Source of the DNA: Pholis gunnellus
Taxonomy: Eukaryota; Chordata; Actinopteri; Perciformes; Pholidae
DNA length: 64,000 bases
Assembly: GCA_910591455.2 (NCBI GenBank)
Contig: OU342809.1
Location: forward strand, 26,169,056 to 26,233,055
Direction: 5' to 3'
Positions 35,107 through 48,206 of this stretch are shown in pieces. The notes beneath the pieces are model-generated. The model was not told the origin of the DNA and did no database searches. It worked only from the letters and a program-made list of their open reading frames with translations. The translations under genes and the position numbers were made by a program. The number at the start of each line of letters is the position of its first letter. The stretch's first letter is position 1.

Positions 35107-36455
35107 CAGTGATTTTCAACCGCTGTGCCGCGGCACACCAGTGTGCTGTGAGAGATCGCCAGGTGTGCCGTGGGAAAACGTCCAATTTCACTTAATGAGT
35201 CAAAAAAAATATGTTATTTAGTTGTTGCAAATACTTTGCCATTGTTGAGCGTCTGAGCTGCAATATAGTGGCTGGCTAAGTAATAATACTTTTCCATGCC
35301 AGTGGGTGGCAGTAGGCAGCGCAATAATGACATTAATTTAAAACAGTAGAATTAAATAACGTGCGGGAGAGGTTGTGGTGACAAGACGAACAGCGATGGA
35401 GAACTATTTGAAAAGGAAAAATACAGACTCTGAACTGGGCCTTGGACAAAATAACCCAGATGAAAAGCCTCGTAAGGATCAACACATTTAGACACTTGTC
35501 ATTAAATTGTCAGCATATATCAGGCCCTTGGTACAACGGCCCGCCAGAAAATATCATTGTTTATCATAACTGGCCCGCCGCACCACAGAGCTCCGGGACA
35601 AAAAGTGGCGATGTGAGCTGGCTTTTTGTGCAACATAACGAAGCATCTCACTGCGCTAAACCTCCAGCTTCAGGGACGGGTGTGATGCAGTAAAAGTCTC
35701 CTCCACTGTGTTCCCGACTGCGCATTTTAATGATAACTGGGCGCACTTGGCACGGAGTTCACTCGGTGATTGTCCGACTTTGCAGCTCAGAAATTTAAAT
35801 TTGAACTGCTCAGCAATCCGTTTGCAGTTGAAGTGGAAAGAGCACCTGTGCACATCCAAATGGAGCTGATAGACCTCCAGTGTGATGACGCATTTAAGGC
35901 AAAATGTGACTCTGTGGGCGCTGCACAGTTTCCAAGCTTCATCCCCGAAACGATGCCTTAACTCCTCCTACTGTACATGCTGCTCAAATGCTCTGCATGT
36001 TTGGAAGCACGTACCTGTGTGAGCAGCTTTTCTCTGTGATGAAGATGAACAAAAACCCACACATTCGTCTCACTGATGCACACCTTCACTCCACATTGAG
36101 GGTTTCCACAGAACCTAACCCCAGATATTAATGAACTGGCAGCCAAAAAAATATGCCAAACATCTGGCACGTATGCATAAAATAATGTAGCCTACCTAAA
36201 CATTTATTCTTTTTGCACTTCGTCCAATATCCCTTCTATCCTGTTTATTAAATGGTGACTCTATTTGGCCCTCAACGTAGTCCCAATTTTTTGTTTTTGC
36301 CTCTGAAATTGAGTTTGACACCATGGTATATGCTGTATTATGCTAAAAGGTGTCATTTTGTAACGTTTTTGGTGGTTGGTGTGCCGCAGGATCTTTTTAA
36401 TGTAAAAAGTGTGTCGCAGCTCAGAAAAGGTTGAAAAACACTCTGAAAAACACTG
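35107..36455 (+). mobile_element. hAT deletion derivative with three transposase remnants
   Basis: The ends are cagtgattttcaaccgctg and aacact...cactg. The 8-bp target duplication gtctacag is exact (35099-35106 and 36456-36463). The + strand keeps pieces of a hAT transposase in order: an N terminus starting MENYLKRKNTDSE at about 35397, the segment FELLSNPFAV...MELIDLQCDDAFKAKCDS at about 35795-35955, and the C-terminal dimerisation block GSTYLCEQLFSVMKMNKNP at about 36000-36060. Stops and deletions separate them. The right end carries a small duplication, tgaaaaacact twice. Confidence 0.92.
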
Positions 36456-36499
36456 GTCTACAGGATCGTGATGAGCGGTGAACAGCTGTTTGTGTGGCA

Positions 36500-37078
36500 T
36501 GTCTTCCGTCTCTTCCGGTTTCCTTCACCTACATTCCCCTGGGTCCTAAGTCCCTCCATGTACAGCTTCTTATCACCCTCTATGTACCAACGTACATTTA
36601 TAACAAATATCACACATATTACACGGTAATCAGCGTTGCATATGGGTCAAACTATCGGTGCATCTCCGGTCTGTCTTTTTTCTCCCTGCATCGCTCTGTT
36701 CTGTTCTTTAATGTAACGTTACTGGAGGACGGAGCCTTTCCAAGCTGTTAGCAGACTGTTGCGGTAGCAGGCGAGTGAGCTGTACCCAGCATGCAGTTCG
36801 GCGGTGAAATTTGATAAATGTACAATTATTAGTGTTGTTTATGTTTCACAGACTGTTGTGTCGTGGTGTTTTGCTCTGTTAAAGAGCGTTATTTGTGGGT
36901 TGTTAATTGTTATAAAGTTATGACCATGACTAGGGGTCCCTCTCAATACACATAAGATAACTAGCTCTGTTGCTGACACTTTTAGCGGCGAACAATATAT
37001 TTAGCTGCCTGTTGAAGACAGTTGTTTTGGCTGTGCACCGGTATGATGGTATGTGAAAAATTCATATCGTATGGGAAA
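36500..37078 (-). mobile_element. Ac-like hAT 5' part, minus orientation
   Basis: The reverse complement matches the 5' part of the 38093 hAT, with shared phrases such as gagggacccctaatcatgg-like, aacgctctttaacag, aaaacaccacgacacaacag and gcatgctgggtacagctc. Its outer left end is missing; at about 37078 it joins a fragment of the TAGGGGTG hAT. Confidence 0.8.
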
Positions 37079-37274
37079 ATAATCTTCAATATTTTTGTTT
37101 TTATGTAAGACTATAGCCCAAAGTTCTTTCTTTAAGTGTTCTTGAAGTTCTTTAATTAATAAATGGAAAGCAAAGTTAGATTTGACTCCTCCCCTTTTAT
37201 TTGCTGATCCGAACCGTGACTCAAGAACTGTGATCCAAACCGAACCGTGAGGTTTGTGATCCGTTGCACCCCTA
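37079..37274 (-). mobile_element. fragment of the TAGGGGTG hAT family, inverted
   Basis: The reverse complement matches the first 190-200 bases of the 7323 hAT. It ends ccgttgcacccctag and has the same agttctttaattaataaatgg block. It lies less than 90 bases upstream of gins3 exon 3. Confidence 0.85.
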
Positions 37275-37362
37275 GCAATAATACTCACAGAGTGCCCTAC
37301 ATGTACTGTCTTTGTCTTCCCATCTAATTTGTGGCAAACTGTTGACATTGTCCTTCTCCCAG

Positions 37363-37593
37363 ACGTTCATTGGCCGCTTCAGACGGAATATGGACTCTTC
37401 CCAGAATGCCTACAACGAGGACACGTCTGCGCTGGTGGAGCGCCTGGACTGTCTGGAGAAAGCCCTGTTCACATCGGGGCAGAGCGGCCTCAACGGCTTC
37501 CAGAGCTGGGAGAAGGGCCGGGCCTCGCAGCTCACCGCCTCCAGCCTCGTCCTCAACTACCGCAAGAGGAAGATGGCTGACGTGCCGCCCTGA
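37363..37593 (+). CDS. gins3: gins3 exon 3 and stop codon
   Basis: After the acceptor cttctcccag the frame continues TFIGRFRRNMDSSQNAYNED. It runs through the ALVERLDCLEKALFTSGQ region and SWEKGRASQLTASSLVLNYR to RKRKMADVPP and TGA. This is the helical A domain of PSF3 through which the subunit packs into the tetramer. With exons 1 and 2 it gives 57+78+76 = 211 residues, close to the 216 of human GINS3. All three exons are in phase and unbroken, so the gene looks functional despite the transposons on both sides of this exon. Confidence 0.97.
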   Translation, partial: TFIGRFRRNMDSSQNAYNEDTSALVERLDCLEKALFTSGQSGLNGFQSWEKGRASQLTASSLVLNYRKRKMADVPP

Positions 37594-38084
37594 GCCGGGC
37601 TCGGTTTAAAGAGGCAGGCGCTTGGACAGAACTTTGGAGCATGACGCCAGCGCTGACTTTCACTGTCATCCTCACTTCACCACCCTCTAACTTTGAGCCA
37701 AGCTCTCTGTGGTGGGACAAGATGAGTTCTATGAGTTTCACATATCCTTGACAGTGTGTTCATGATCACCATTGAAATCATTGGTTATTTAACTGTTGAT
37801 GCACATTCAGTTGATCTAAGAATATGAATAGTTGGTTGCTGAAGTTTTGATTGTTGATTGTTTTAGCATATATCAAGTAAAGATTCCTAATGTTTCTTCC
37901 AGCTTTACAAATGCAAACAGTGGCCTGTTTTTTTTGTTCCATCATACAGATGGTTAACCTGAGGATTTTAAACTGGTTTGTATGGGTGGGTAATGGGGAT
38001 GTATCAAAGTTTTTTTGATGTCATGAAATGGCAACATATTCCATCATATTCCATCAGAAATATCTGAATTGCTTACTAACAGAA
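37594..38084 (+). other. gins3 3' UTR
   Basis: No coding sequence. No AATAAA is present before the hAT insertion at 38093. A variant AGTAAA at about 37877 is the best polyadenylation candidate seen. Confidence 0.45.
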
Positions 38085-38092
38085 CGGGAGAT

Positions 38093-39200
38093 TAGTGCCG
38101 GTATACCGGTTTTAACTTCCCGTATGATATACATTTTTCACACACCACCATACCATAGCCGAAACAACTGTTGTAACTCTTCAACAGGCAGTAAGATATA
38201 TTCGCCGCCAGGAGCGCTTCGGTCGGAGCTAGTTCTCTAGAGTGTACTGAGAGGGACCCCTAATCATGGTATGACTTTATAACACAACAATTAATAACCC
38301 ACAACTAACGCTCTTTAACAGGGCAAAACACCACGACACAACAGTTTGTGACACATAAACAATTTGTAACACTAATAATTGTACCTTTATAAAATTACAC
38401 CGCCGAACGGCATGCTGGGTACAGCTCGCTAGCTAGCGCGCTAGCACAACAGTCTGTTAACAGCTGAGAGAGGCTCCGTCGCCACAGTAACGTTACATTA
38501 AAGAACAGAACAGAGCGATGCAGGATGAACAAAGACAGACCAGAGATGCACCGATAGAGTCTGTGCCCAAGAGAGGAGCTGTGTCTGCTGTTTGGAAGAG
38601 TTTTGGTTTTAAAAATCCGACGTAGACCAAAAGACTATATAATGCAAAGTGTGTCGAGCCACTGTTGTTGCCGCTGGTGGTAACACGAGCAACATACTCT
38701 ATCACCTCAGCAGAAAAATGAGTTGGAATGCCAAGAGTGTGATTACGGCCGTCAACCAGAAACAGTGAAGCCAAAGGGTCATCGCTTGAAGAGGCATTTG
38801 CTCGAGGCAGCATATGACAAGAAAAGCAAGCAGCTTAGCAACATTACGAACGCAATAGCGATCCAGCTCTGCAAGGACATGGTCCCGCTAGAGACAGTCG
38901 AGAAAGACGGGTTCAGAGCAATGATTAAAACACTGGATTCAAGGTATGTCTTACTGGGGCGAAAATACTTCTGCCAAACTGCTATCCCAACATTATACGA
39001 ACAAACGAGCAAACCCTGTAGTAAGCAAAGCCTTTATACATGATGACATTAAAATGTTTTTATATTCTATGTACTTCTGACAGTAGAGTAAGACACTATA
39101 AACCTATATAAAAACCCAGTTAAAGAAAATAAATAATACCGTGATACACCGTGAAACCGCCAGAATCTTAAAAAATACCGTGATACAAATCCCAGCACTA
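38093..39200 (+). mobile_element. Ac-like hAT with transposase fragment
   Basis: The termini are tagtgccggtataccgg and tcccagcacta. Flanks cgggagat (38085-38092) and ctggagat (39201-39208) agree at 7 of 8. At 38790-39035 the + strand encodes AYDKKSKQLSNITNAIAIQL, CKDMVPLETVEKDGFRAMIK and a RKYFCQTAIPTLYEQT segment. This is the middle of an Ac/ZBED-like hAT transposase. A BED-finger remnant may precede it near 38670-38800. The catalytic and dimerisation parts are missing. It is inverted relative to 36500-37078 across gins3 exon 3. Confidence 0.88.
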
Positions 39201-39208
39201 CTGGAGAT

Positions 39209-42200
39209 GATAAAGGGATGACTAGGAACCGCAAAGAACCTGTTGACTAATTATTATCTCAATACCATCAATACATTTTAGTCCTGAGTTTACCAATATT
39301 TACATATTGGTATTTAGTTTCTTGTTGCTTACTATTTATATTAGTTGATATCTGTTGTGACAATAATAATAACTTTATTTATATTGCACTTATCAGAACA
39401 AAGTTACAAAGCGCTTCACATAAAAACACGTAAAAAAAAGTAAGAAAGTAATTAAAAGAACCATGAAATCTATTCTAAAACGTTCAAGAAGCTAGTTGTT
39501 GGGAATGTAAAGGAGCGTGTTTGAGTTATCAGCATTTAAGAAAACAAAATTATTGACATCAATAGAATTATTAATGTCCGTAAGATTATTAACGATTATT
39601 AATATTAACGGTGCACCACCCTGCGAACAGGGACCAATAACCAAACGATAAACTAAGTCTAATAATTAGTCTTCACTCACAATATCAATAGTCAAAGTAC
39701 TATTACACATTCAGAGTGAAAGTGAAGGTGTTGAGTACAGACCACCTATCCAGCTATTATCACAATACATGCACAAAGTAATCACAGACAGCTGCTCTTT
39801 AAAGTATAACAGAGTTTATTAAGTTCCAATATTAATGATCTACTCAACTAATATCTAAAACTAACAACAATTTATGAGCACTCTATTTACAATCAACAAT
39901 GTGTGTGTGTGTGAATCAATTCGAAAACGATGCTGAAACAGCGTGTGGACGGAGATCGTTTTTGGTTGAAAACGTAGTGGTATGTATGTAGCCTTAGTTA
40001 GAGTCCTGATAGGCAGGTGGCACTTCAGTAATCGGACCCGGAGCTTGCCGCCTGGTTAGCACCCACAGCAACTCCATGGAGTCAAAATTGAACAATAAAT
40101 AATACATTTTTTGGAGCACATTCATGCTCCCGAGAGGTTAAACCCCTTAAATTTTTGGACACTTGTAACAACAATTTTAACAATATATTTCATACAAGTA
40201 TTCATACAAGTTTTTTTTTCTTCATTTAGCTGAGGCCATCTGCACCATTATACACAAGGGCAAAACTCATGATGTATTGTTGCCAGCCACAGCACTTCAC
40301 ATGCTGAATGTCTTCTGCACTGGTCGACCAACGTCACTTTGTTGTTCACAAACTTAACACAGTCATAATTGTTTAACAAGCGTAAAACTCAGACAACATC
40401 CCAGGAATACCTAGCTGTTGCTGGTGTGAACGTTCACAGGCTGCTATTATTGTTCATACATGGATGGATGTGGAAAGGGCATTAGCGTAACAAAGCATGT
40501 GACGATAGCCCAGTCCTAGCTTTTAGCTGAACTGTTAAATGTGGGTGAGATAAAGGATAGCAAGGTACGAGATAGGTCACTGGTGATATAATATTGACTT
40601 TGCCGCTGGGCTGTAACTATTGATCCTGTTATGGGATTGTCCTGACAGAGGGAGGCGTACACAAAAAGACATCACTGATCCTTTCACTCTTCGTGTCTTT
40701 CAATTGTAATATATTGTAGGTCTTAGTTTTGAGGTCTTAGTTTTCTAACATGAATGATGAAACTTGACTTTGTTTTTGTCAGAATGGAGTTTCCCGTGAA
40801 AACTAAAGTCGAACTAGAACAACACATTTTCACTATTGTAGATAAAACCAACTGTTTTACTTGACCTAAAGAGATTTCAGTACTTTTCCATTTAAATATT
40901 GCAAAAATCACTTTCTAATATAAATTAGAAGTTATAGGCTAATAAATACCTTTATAAACTTGTAAAGATCCAAAATAAACCATTTAGAAAAACAAAAGCT
41001 CTGTTTCCAGGTTGTGAAACATCCCTTTGGATGGTGTATTTCCTCCTCAGATGTGACTTGATGTATCATCTTGGCAACAAGGTTAACAGCGCCTTCCAAA
41101 AGGATCTAAACAGTAGGCCCATTTTTTAACTTGCCACCCCCCCCTGGATAGAGTCTGGGTTTGTTAGGCAACTACAACTTCTTGGTCAAGGAAAGGAAAA
41201 AAACGGTAGTCCTGGTTAAAGCAGGAAAAGATTATCTTGGCATTGTTAACCCAACCATCCACCCTGACTTCCCCCCCTCAGACATTTGTACACATTAAAG
41301 GTTGGTCATCAGTATTCAAAAATGAAATGTTGTGGTAAAATCAATAGAGGAAAGAAATCTTGCAAATGATTCATATTGAGTTCAACTTAAATTCATTTCT
41401 GACATACAAATTCACACTGTCGACCAATAGCAAACCTGCTTGAGAGTTCTGACCTTGGAGGGAACGGAGAGCTGTAGAGACAAAAACAGAAGAAGCACAA
41501 TTCATTTTTATTTAAACCTCCTCTGCTTGAGTTGAAACTACTCACATGGGGCAGGTATTTTCCTTTCTCAGTTTGTGGGCTGGGCCCGAGGCGGGGTTAA
41601 AATAAATGCTTGCTCTATGGAGCTTATTAATGTCGATGACCGCCGAAAGATCTGAATAATTTTATCCTCGGAAGTCCAACTTTTTTTGCTTTATGCGCAA
41701 CTGAGCAACTTTCATAGGACTAAACAGGGCACCGTTCTCTTTATACATCCATGGTGTTAAGGTTTAGCTTGCTAGGCACCGTAGTTCACCAACTGGCAGT
41801 GCTATATATATGTATACATACACAAAATGAAAAATAAGATAGTATAAGATAATTTGCGAATATAAAATATACCAAAGAGGACAGTCTTAATTCACATTGG
41901 TTGCATGTCAGGAAAGTAAAAACATGGATTGCTTTGAACATTTGCTCAAATGTTCTTCGTAGCTACTTATATGGGGTAAGCATTGAGATCACTTTGTCAT
42001 ATGATACCACCCCCTTATGAGTGACCGAACAAACCAAACAGGTTGCGGCTATGAATGGGTCGAGCTGCAATACTGGGAGGAAAACCATGAGGATATCTTC
42101 GAAAAGTGAAAAGGGCTTCTAGAATCGCAATTGACCCATATAATGTTGTCGTCAAACAGTAACTCCAGTGGTATTAAGTTCCACAGGGAGAGAGACACGC

Positions 42201-42949
42201 ATGAATACCGGGATGACGTCAGGAAATCCTTCATCGCCTATTTAAATTAGCTGCATGTAGCTAGGGCTATACACCGGGAGGCAAGTCGGAAGAATCAAAG
42301 CTTTACAGTTGGATCATTACAGCAATGATTCACAGAATTACACAAAAGTCACGATGGTCATAAAATGATGGCTGCATCCACAATGAATTTAGCCCCTACG
42401 TCATGAAGATTAAGGTACAATCTCAGTGTCTGCAGTCTCCCCCACAGGGTAGAAGTCTAAACAGTGTGAATTCTGTTCGTCGGTGGATCTAACCATTACG
42501 GTCTGGTTGCATTTCTCTGAAGGCAGATCTATTACTGGCCTTTCATTACTTGTGTCTGTGCGTACTTGGTGGGCAGTCTTAGCCAAAGGTTTTGCTGAAG
42601 CAAAGGGCAGACTGAGGGCGAGTGGCCAGGAAGCTGACATACAAGACACTAATGCTGCCTCTGGCTTTTGTTTACTTTAAGGGCCTCTGACATTTGGTAT
42701 TTGTTGGGAAACCATTTGTGTACATGATGAAATGCTGAGAGGAGCCCAAGGCTTACTCTTTCCCCCTCTCTCACACTGTTTGTCTCTATAGGTACTTCAA
42801 TTGTGATTAACATTTCTATTCTATTTTGTTAGATTTTATTCATATTTTATCCCTGTATCTCTGTGTCAGCTTTAAAACCAAATTCACAGCTCTCCCTCAC
42901 TGCGGAGACACTGTGTAGCCAGTGTTTCTATTCTGAGCAGGGCCACCAG
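39209..42949. other. intergenic, repeats only
   Basis: No exon was recognised. At 39361-39440 there is a ataataactttatttatat...aaagcgcttcaca block, a phrase seen in many fish retroelement tails. A repeat at 39509-39652 is listed separately, and a short GT run lies at 39900. The - strand frame near 42410-42649 has no recognisable domain or convincing splice sites. Confidence 0.5.
39509..39652. repeat. dispersed repeat, inverted partner at 4623-4744
   Basis: The reverse complement of 4623-4744 with few changes, except for a roughly 10-base insertion near 39628 (accctgcgaac). Confidence 0.6.
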
Positions 42950-44620
42950 TGCACCATAGTATGCAATTGACAGTTCGCTAAGTCCTGCCCCTCGAACACA
43001 GACTGGCCAATCATATCGTAGCTTTGGCCAGCTACGACCGGGGTCCGACAAATGAAGCTCTCGAGTATATTCAGTCAGGAAGACTATACTCTTGCATTCT
43101 TAAGCTCGTAGTTTATTTCTCATACATATTTCAATCACTCCTCACGCATGGTCACTCATTATTTATTTGCTGTCATTGTTTGGGGCTGTCAATCATGATT
43201 CCAGCTGTTTAGATCAGCTGGTCTCTTCTATCCAATAGCACAACGAAACAATGACATTGTTAGCCTATCATGTTACTGCTGTCTCTTTTAAATATGATGG
43301 TCTCTCTACCTTCAGTACGTTCATGCTGCTGTTACGAACCCCTCCACCTCCCCTCGCCGCCCAGTCTTCATCAGATTCATCATCTTCATCAGCTCATCAT
43401 TCTATCAGCCTCACCAGCCACCACCACCAGTGTCTGGACTCCGGGGGGGGATTTATGTTGCTGCTGCAAACGCCCTCCATTACAAATCTCCCTGTAGAGT
43501 CCAAGCTCCAAGACTTTATCATCACATATCATCTGTTAATAATAAACAATTATCTTTTCTTTATAGGACTTGTCTCTCCTGATTGAACTAATTGGCTCTG
43601 CTCCATAGACTCACATGCGATGACTTCAGTTTTTCTTAATTTTTAGGCTGATTTTGTAGATTTGGAGCTTGTCATGGTTAAACGTTGTGTAATAGTGATA
43701 CTCGTTAACTGGAGAGCCTGGAAGGAGTGAAGCCAATGCGGAAGTGTCTTAAAAGTTGCATTCTCTATACTGAACAGTGTTAAACAGTGGAAAAACTTAA
43801 ATAATGTTTTTGTTTAGCCACTGTAATCTAGGCATCTGATTCCATAAAGTATGTGTCCTTTTGTGAAGCAATCTTCACACAAGCTTTCTCAGCTGTGTTC
43901 TTCATTAAGTGTCTTAGTTGCCATTCTTAATGGCTATCTCATCTGTTTGTTTACTTATGACCGGGCGTCAAGGGAAGATAGTAAATCTGTTGTGTTCACG
44001 TCAGTATATACGTAGGATGATTTGCAACCAAGATTAGGATGAGATGACCTTTGACAGAACGAATTATCAAAGAAATGGGTCCAAACGATGTCCAGACTTT
44101 ATGTCAATTATTCTGTTCCAACGCCTTTGTATGTGATATCTGAGTATATATCAGACTCAGAGACAGACCTTTGAGCAGCAACTTGAAGCATAACCTGTTT
44201 GTGTTTCAACTCTGTTTCCTTCTTGCAAAAATAAAAGTCCTGATTAATGATTTTTACATCGGTGTCGAGTACGATTTTTCTAACAGAAACGCTAGCTACT
44301 GAAGGTATACTGAATGTCTACACATGCTGTCTTTGGCTTTTAATGATTGTAACAGTGATTAAAGACCTACTCTGCTTTACAGGAACAATGTTTTTCCTTA
44401 TTTTCATTTTCTTGTCTCGATCTTCAGTTGGTGGTGGTTCACTTTTACACTGATCTGTAGCTTTAGCTTCTATCGTTATCTTTCTAACCTGAAATATCCT
44501 TACAAACGCATATCCTGTCTGCTTCCCTCTGAAATCTCCATTTAGTTTCCCCAAATATTAGATAATATCTATGCAGGGAGTTCGGTTAGTGACAGTGTGG
44601 CTCCATGGTAGCTCTGACTG
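42950..44620 (-). repeat. dispersed repeat, inverted relative of 25380-26080
   Basis: It shares ordered blocks with 25380-26080 in reverse orientation: ggccaatcatatcgtag (43010), gtgtaatagtgatactcg (43687), ggtatactgaatgtctacac (44302), cctactctgctttacagg (44368) and tggtagctctgactgc (44605). The remaining sequence does not match and may hold further insertions. Short frames here have no family features. Confidence 0.55.
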
Positions 44621-46904
44621 CTTGAATGAGTAGCAGCGGGGCATTCAATTAAAATTGTATCAGATTTATCAACCACAATCTATGTCAGTTAATCTTGTTA
44701 TAAAACACAACATTGTACACATATATTGTAAAGCCACCTATTGATTTATGAAGCTTCCATGTGCAAAGACAATGGCTGAGCTCCGTGTTTTCTTGCTTTG
44801 TTAAGATGAAATAGTCAGGTTGAGTGTGTCTTGAATGTGTTTTTGCCAACATGAAGCAACAGGGGGATGTACTGACCATTAAAACACAAACCATTTAAAA
44901 TCCAGTCCCTGAGTAACAACAGTAGGCCGTAGTGTCAAGTTACAGTGGCAGCTTACATAACACCCTGGGACCATGGCTGGGCAACTTACTTGAAAAATAC
45001 AGTCCCTTATCAGTCAATAAAAAATACGTTTTTTCTGTGTATTTAATGCAATTTTTTTACTGGGTGGTTACAGTCTGGAAATGAGACTATAACCACTTTA
45101 CACCTTGGGTCTCGTATCCAGACCTGATTATATTAACACCTGGCTAATATTTGTCTTCAGTGTCCACATTGAGATCTGATCGCTCTGTCCAGGTCAAACA
45201 ACCCAACAGGTAAAGTGAGCCCGCTAGTGATGCATGAGTCAGGATTTTTTACTATCCAAACTCAACTGACCTATGACCTTATGAGAGCCAATCCGAACTG
45301 TCTGACCCGCAAAATCAACCACCTCAACTCAAGCTGACCCTGAAATAACCAACTTTATACATTACAGGAGCACAATTGTCACTTAAGACTGAGACAAGGA
45401 CAGAGACGAGGATTAGGTGCCGTAGCACTCTGTGTCTGTCTGTGTGTTTGAGAGAGAGAGAGAGAACGAGAGACAGAAAGATGGGAAGAGAGAAGGTTGA
45501 CTATTGCACACAATGTTTTTGTAATTTATCAATAACTTCCGCTGCGTTCACATTGAATCAGGCAGATAGTAGACAACACATTCTGGAATGTTATTTTGTC
45601 CCTTGCTGACCTGCCGGGCTGACCCGTAATATTCCCTAGTAAGCTAGTAAATATTGTGGGTCAGAGATCACTACTGCCCACATAGCTGTTGTATGTAGAT
45701 TTGGAAAAGACAATTGCAGTTACCCTCGTGTTCCATGTGGTCTTAATGCGACCCTGGCCACCTCTCGGGATGGTTTGGCTTTTCTGATCACAATCCATCC
45801 TCAAAGCTCTTTGGGTGCATTTACAACTCTAGTGTGATTAAGCATCCGATTACAATCCGAACAACAAAAATGTGTTTAAATTATTGGGAAATGATTGTGT
45901 TACAGCAGCAGGTTATCCACGGCGACAGTAGATACACAGTGAATATATGGACACCAGAGATATATATCTATAGAATAACCAATAGAATATATTAGAATAC
46001 ACTTAACATACCAAACTACAGCAATTAGAATATAAAATATAAACATAGGATAACATACTATATACATCAGACGCTAGCTGCCTCAGATAGCATGTATGTG
46101 TGTCAAAGTAACTGAGTGTTACTGCGATTGGTAACTATAATATAACTACTGTACCAAAATTCTAATTGTAATCCCCCACATTACTCATTACTGAAAAAGT
46201 AACCACATTACCGTTTCTGCTCAACACTTACCGTGTTCCAAAATGCCACTGATTCACTCTAATGAAAGTTTTTTATGGTCCACATTTGATCCGATAAAGA
46301 ACGAGCACTAGAGTTTTTATTTGATGAACCATGAACCTACACATAAAAAGGACTGGACATTGGGGGTTTAGCTTTTGTAATATTTATTGTACCAATATCT
46401 TATTAGACTCAAATTCTGATTGTAAAAATGATCAGTTCTGGTAGCTTTATGATGCTAAGAAAATGTACATATCATTTTACAACCATTCTTTTGTAATGGT
46501 TGTGTATGGAATACGTTTTTTTCGGCCAGTGGACATAACTTGATGCTGCAATACAAAGTGTCCTTGTATAGGTTCTTCAAAACAAAACATCTTTATCTCC
46601 TGTTGAGCTGTATTCTCCTCTCTTTGTTTTTAATCAACCTCCCTTATCTTATCTTTTAAATCCGCTGTTATGTTTTCCTCTCTAAAAAGTGCCCCGCCCT
46701 TTCGCCCCTTGTGCTCAGGCCCCAGAAGAGCAGGAATTGAAGAAAATATTGAAAAATAGAAAGAGATGAGGTCTTAGAGATGAGAACAAAGACAGCAGGA
46801 GAGGGACTGAATGTCAAGAAAGCGGAGAGAAATGAGGAGGGTGAAGAAAGAAAAGAGAGAGGGAGCAGCAGAGGCGAGCACTGCAGCAGCCAGCCGCATC
46901 TTGG
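44621..46904. other. intergenic, no gene recognised
   Basis: It contains a GA-rich tract near 45450-45490 and AT-rich sequence. No exon or mobile-element end was identified. Confidence 0.5.
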
Positions 46905-48206
46905 CGATGAGGTGTGAGGATTAGTTGTATCTGTAGCAACGCCCCCGCTATGCTCTCCAAATGAGTATTATCTCCCGAGCCGTTGCTCTTGTGCCAACAT
47001 AGCGGGGGGTGGGGGGCACTGCGTTGGCACGAGAGCAACGGCTCATACAATGCCATGTTGTTGGGGCCAGAAGAAGGAGGGAGTCCAATACGCTGTAGGC
47101 GCTAATAAGAAGAAGCTAAATGCTAACACGGAAAACCGAAATAGCAGAAAACACGCCAGTAACACATTGAATCCAAAGATATCTTCACTATTTATCTACG
47201 TGAAACCTTCACAGAGCTGTGAGCAAACAAGCACCAGAACAACACACCAGCTTCACCGCTAATATTTCATAAACTCCTTACCTTTGTGCTGTTTTGATGT
47301 AAACAAAGGCATATTTCCCCGGGTCCTACTGTTCTATCAACATCCTGTGACGGCCCTGAACTGTTTCCTGAAGACATTGGGATTAATCTAATTTAGGGTA
47401 ACTAACTTTTGACCTATTTCAGTTTTGGCCAATGGGTTTGACCCATGGGGGCAGATCACGGTTTTCGATTATTTTATTGGCTTAAAATTCTGTCAAACAA
47501 CTCGAAGATCACATCATACACTCCTCAGACTCTTCCGGTTCAAAACTTATGTCACATGCGCAAATCGACCAATCACAGGCTTTAGTAAGGTTCAAATATA
47601 TCACGTAAAACTCAAATTCAGATGAAAATGAGCCATATTTTACAGGTTTTTATATAGCCAAAGCTTTCAAAATGATGCCAAACTGCTGTATTAGATAGAT
47701 TGAACACTATTAGTGATAAAAGAAGTGAAATATAGAGTTATATAGTATATAAAAGTACAATAAAACAACTATATCGGCTGCTTCCAAAATCAGAATTGAC
47801 GTTGGCTGACCTCTGCTGACCTGTACACCGGCATTGATTTCTCAGGCATACTTCACTCTATCAAAGCCAAGTTTTTTTTTAAAGGACAAAAGACATGTTG
47901 TGATATGATTTGGGAGAGTTTAGGCCTGGCTGTGCATCATTTAAAATCAATAAAAGTGCTTTTTAGGCACAAAAAAAACCGAACCTGAAAATTCTCAATT
48001 TGAGCTGTGTGTAACATTCGTTTCAGCATTTACCAGTAACATATACAATGATATGTACACATATTAACAAAGCTCACATTTATTTGTGTTATTATGCCAT
48101 TTAAATTATTCAAATAGACCTTGTAGTTAGCGAGATAAGCCCCTTTGCGTAAGGGTAGGACATTTTTGAGCACAGGGCTAAAAATAGGCCTAGGGTTCAA
48201 GAGGTT
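46905..48206 (+). mobile_element. DNA repeat with TTAA-adjacent right end
   Basis: The right end ggcctagggttcaagaggtt is followed by TTAA (48207-48210). The last 245 bases are the reverse complement of 63759-64000, which starts aacctcttgaaccctaggcc directly after TTAA. The body resembles 59740-60640 in the same orientation, with shared phrases such as agttatatagtatataaaag, ccaaagatatcttc-like and caagcaccacaacaac-like. TTAA flanks suggest a piggyBac-type element, but no transposase and no left terminus were seen. The left boundary is approximate. Confidence 0.55.
46977..47044. repeat. hairpin, 22-bp arms
   Basis: Arms gagccgttgctcttgtgcc + aac (46977-46998) and their complement at 47023-47044 pair with one mismatch around a 24-base G-rich spacer. 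Confidence 0.9.

Noticed and set aside
34078..39200. One large hAT from tagtgctg (34078) to cagcacta (39200)
   Set aside because: The flanks ttgggcgg and ctggagat do not match. The right end pairs instead with 38093, where the flanks agree at 7 of 8.
42410..42649. 79-codon - strand frame as a possible exon
   Set aside because: No recognisable domain and no convincing acceptor and donor pair; an overlapping + strand frame is equally open.
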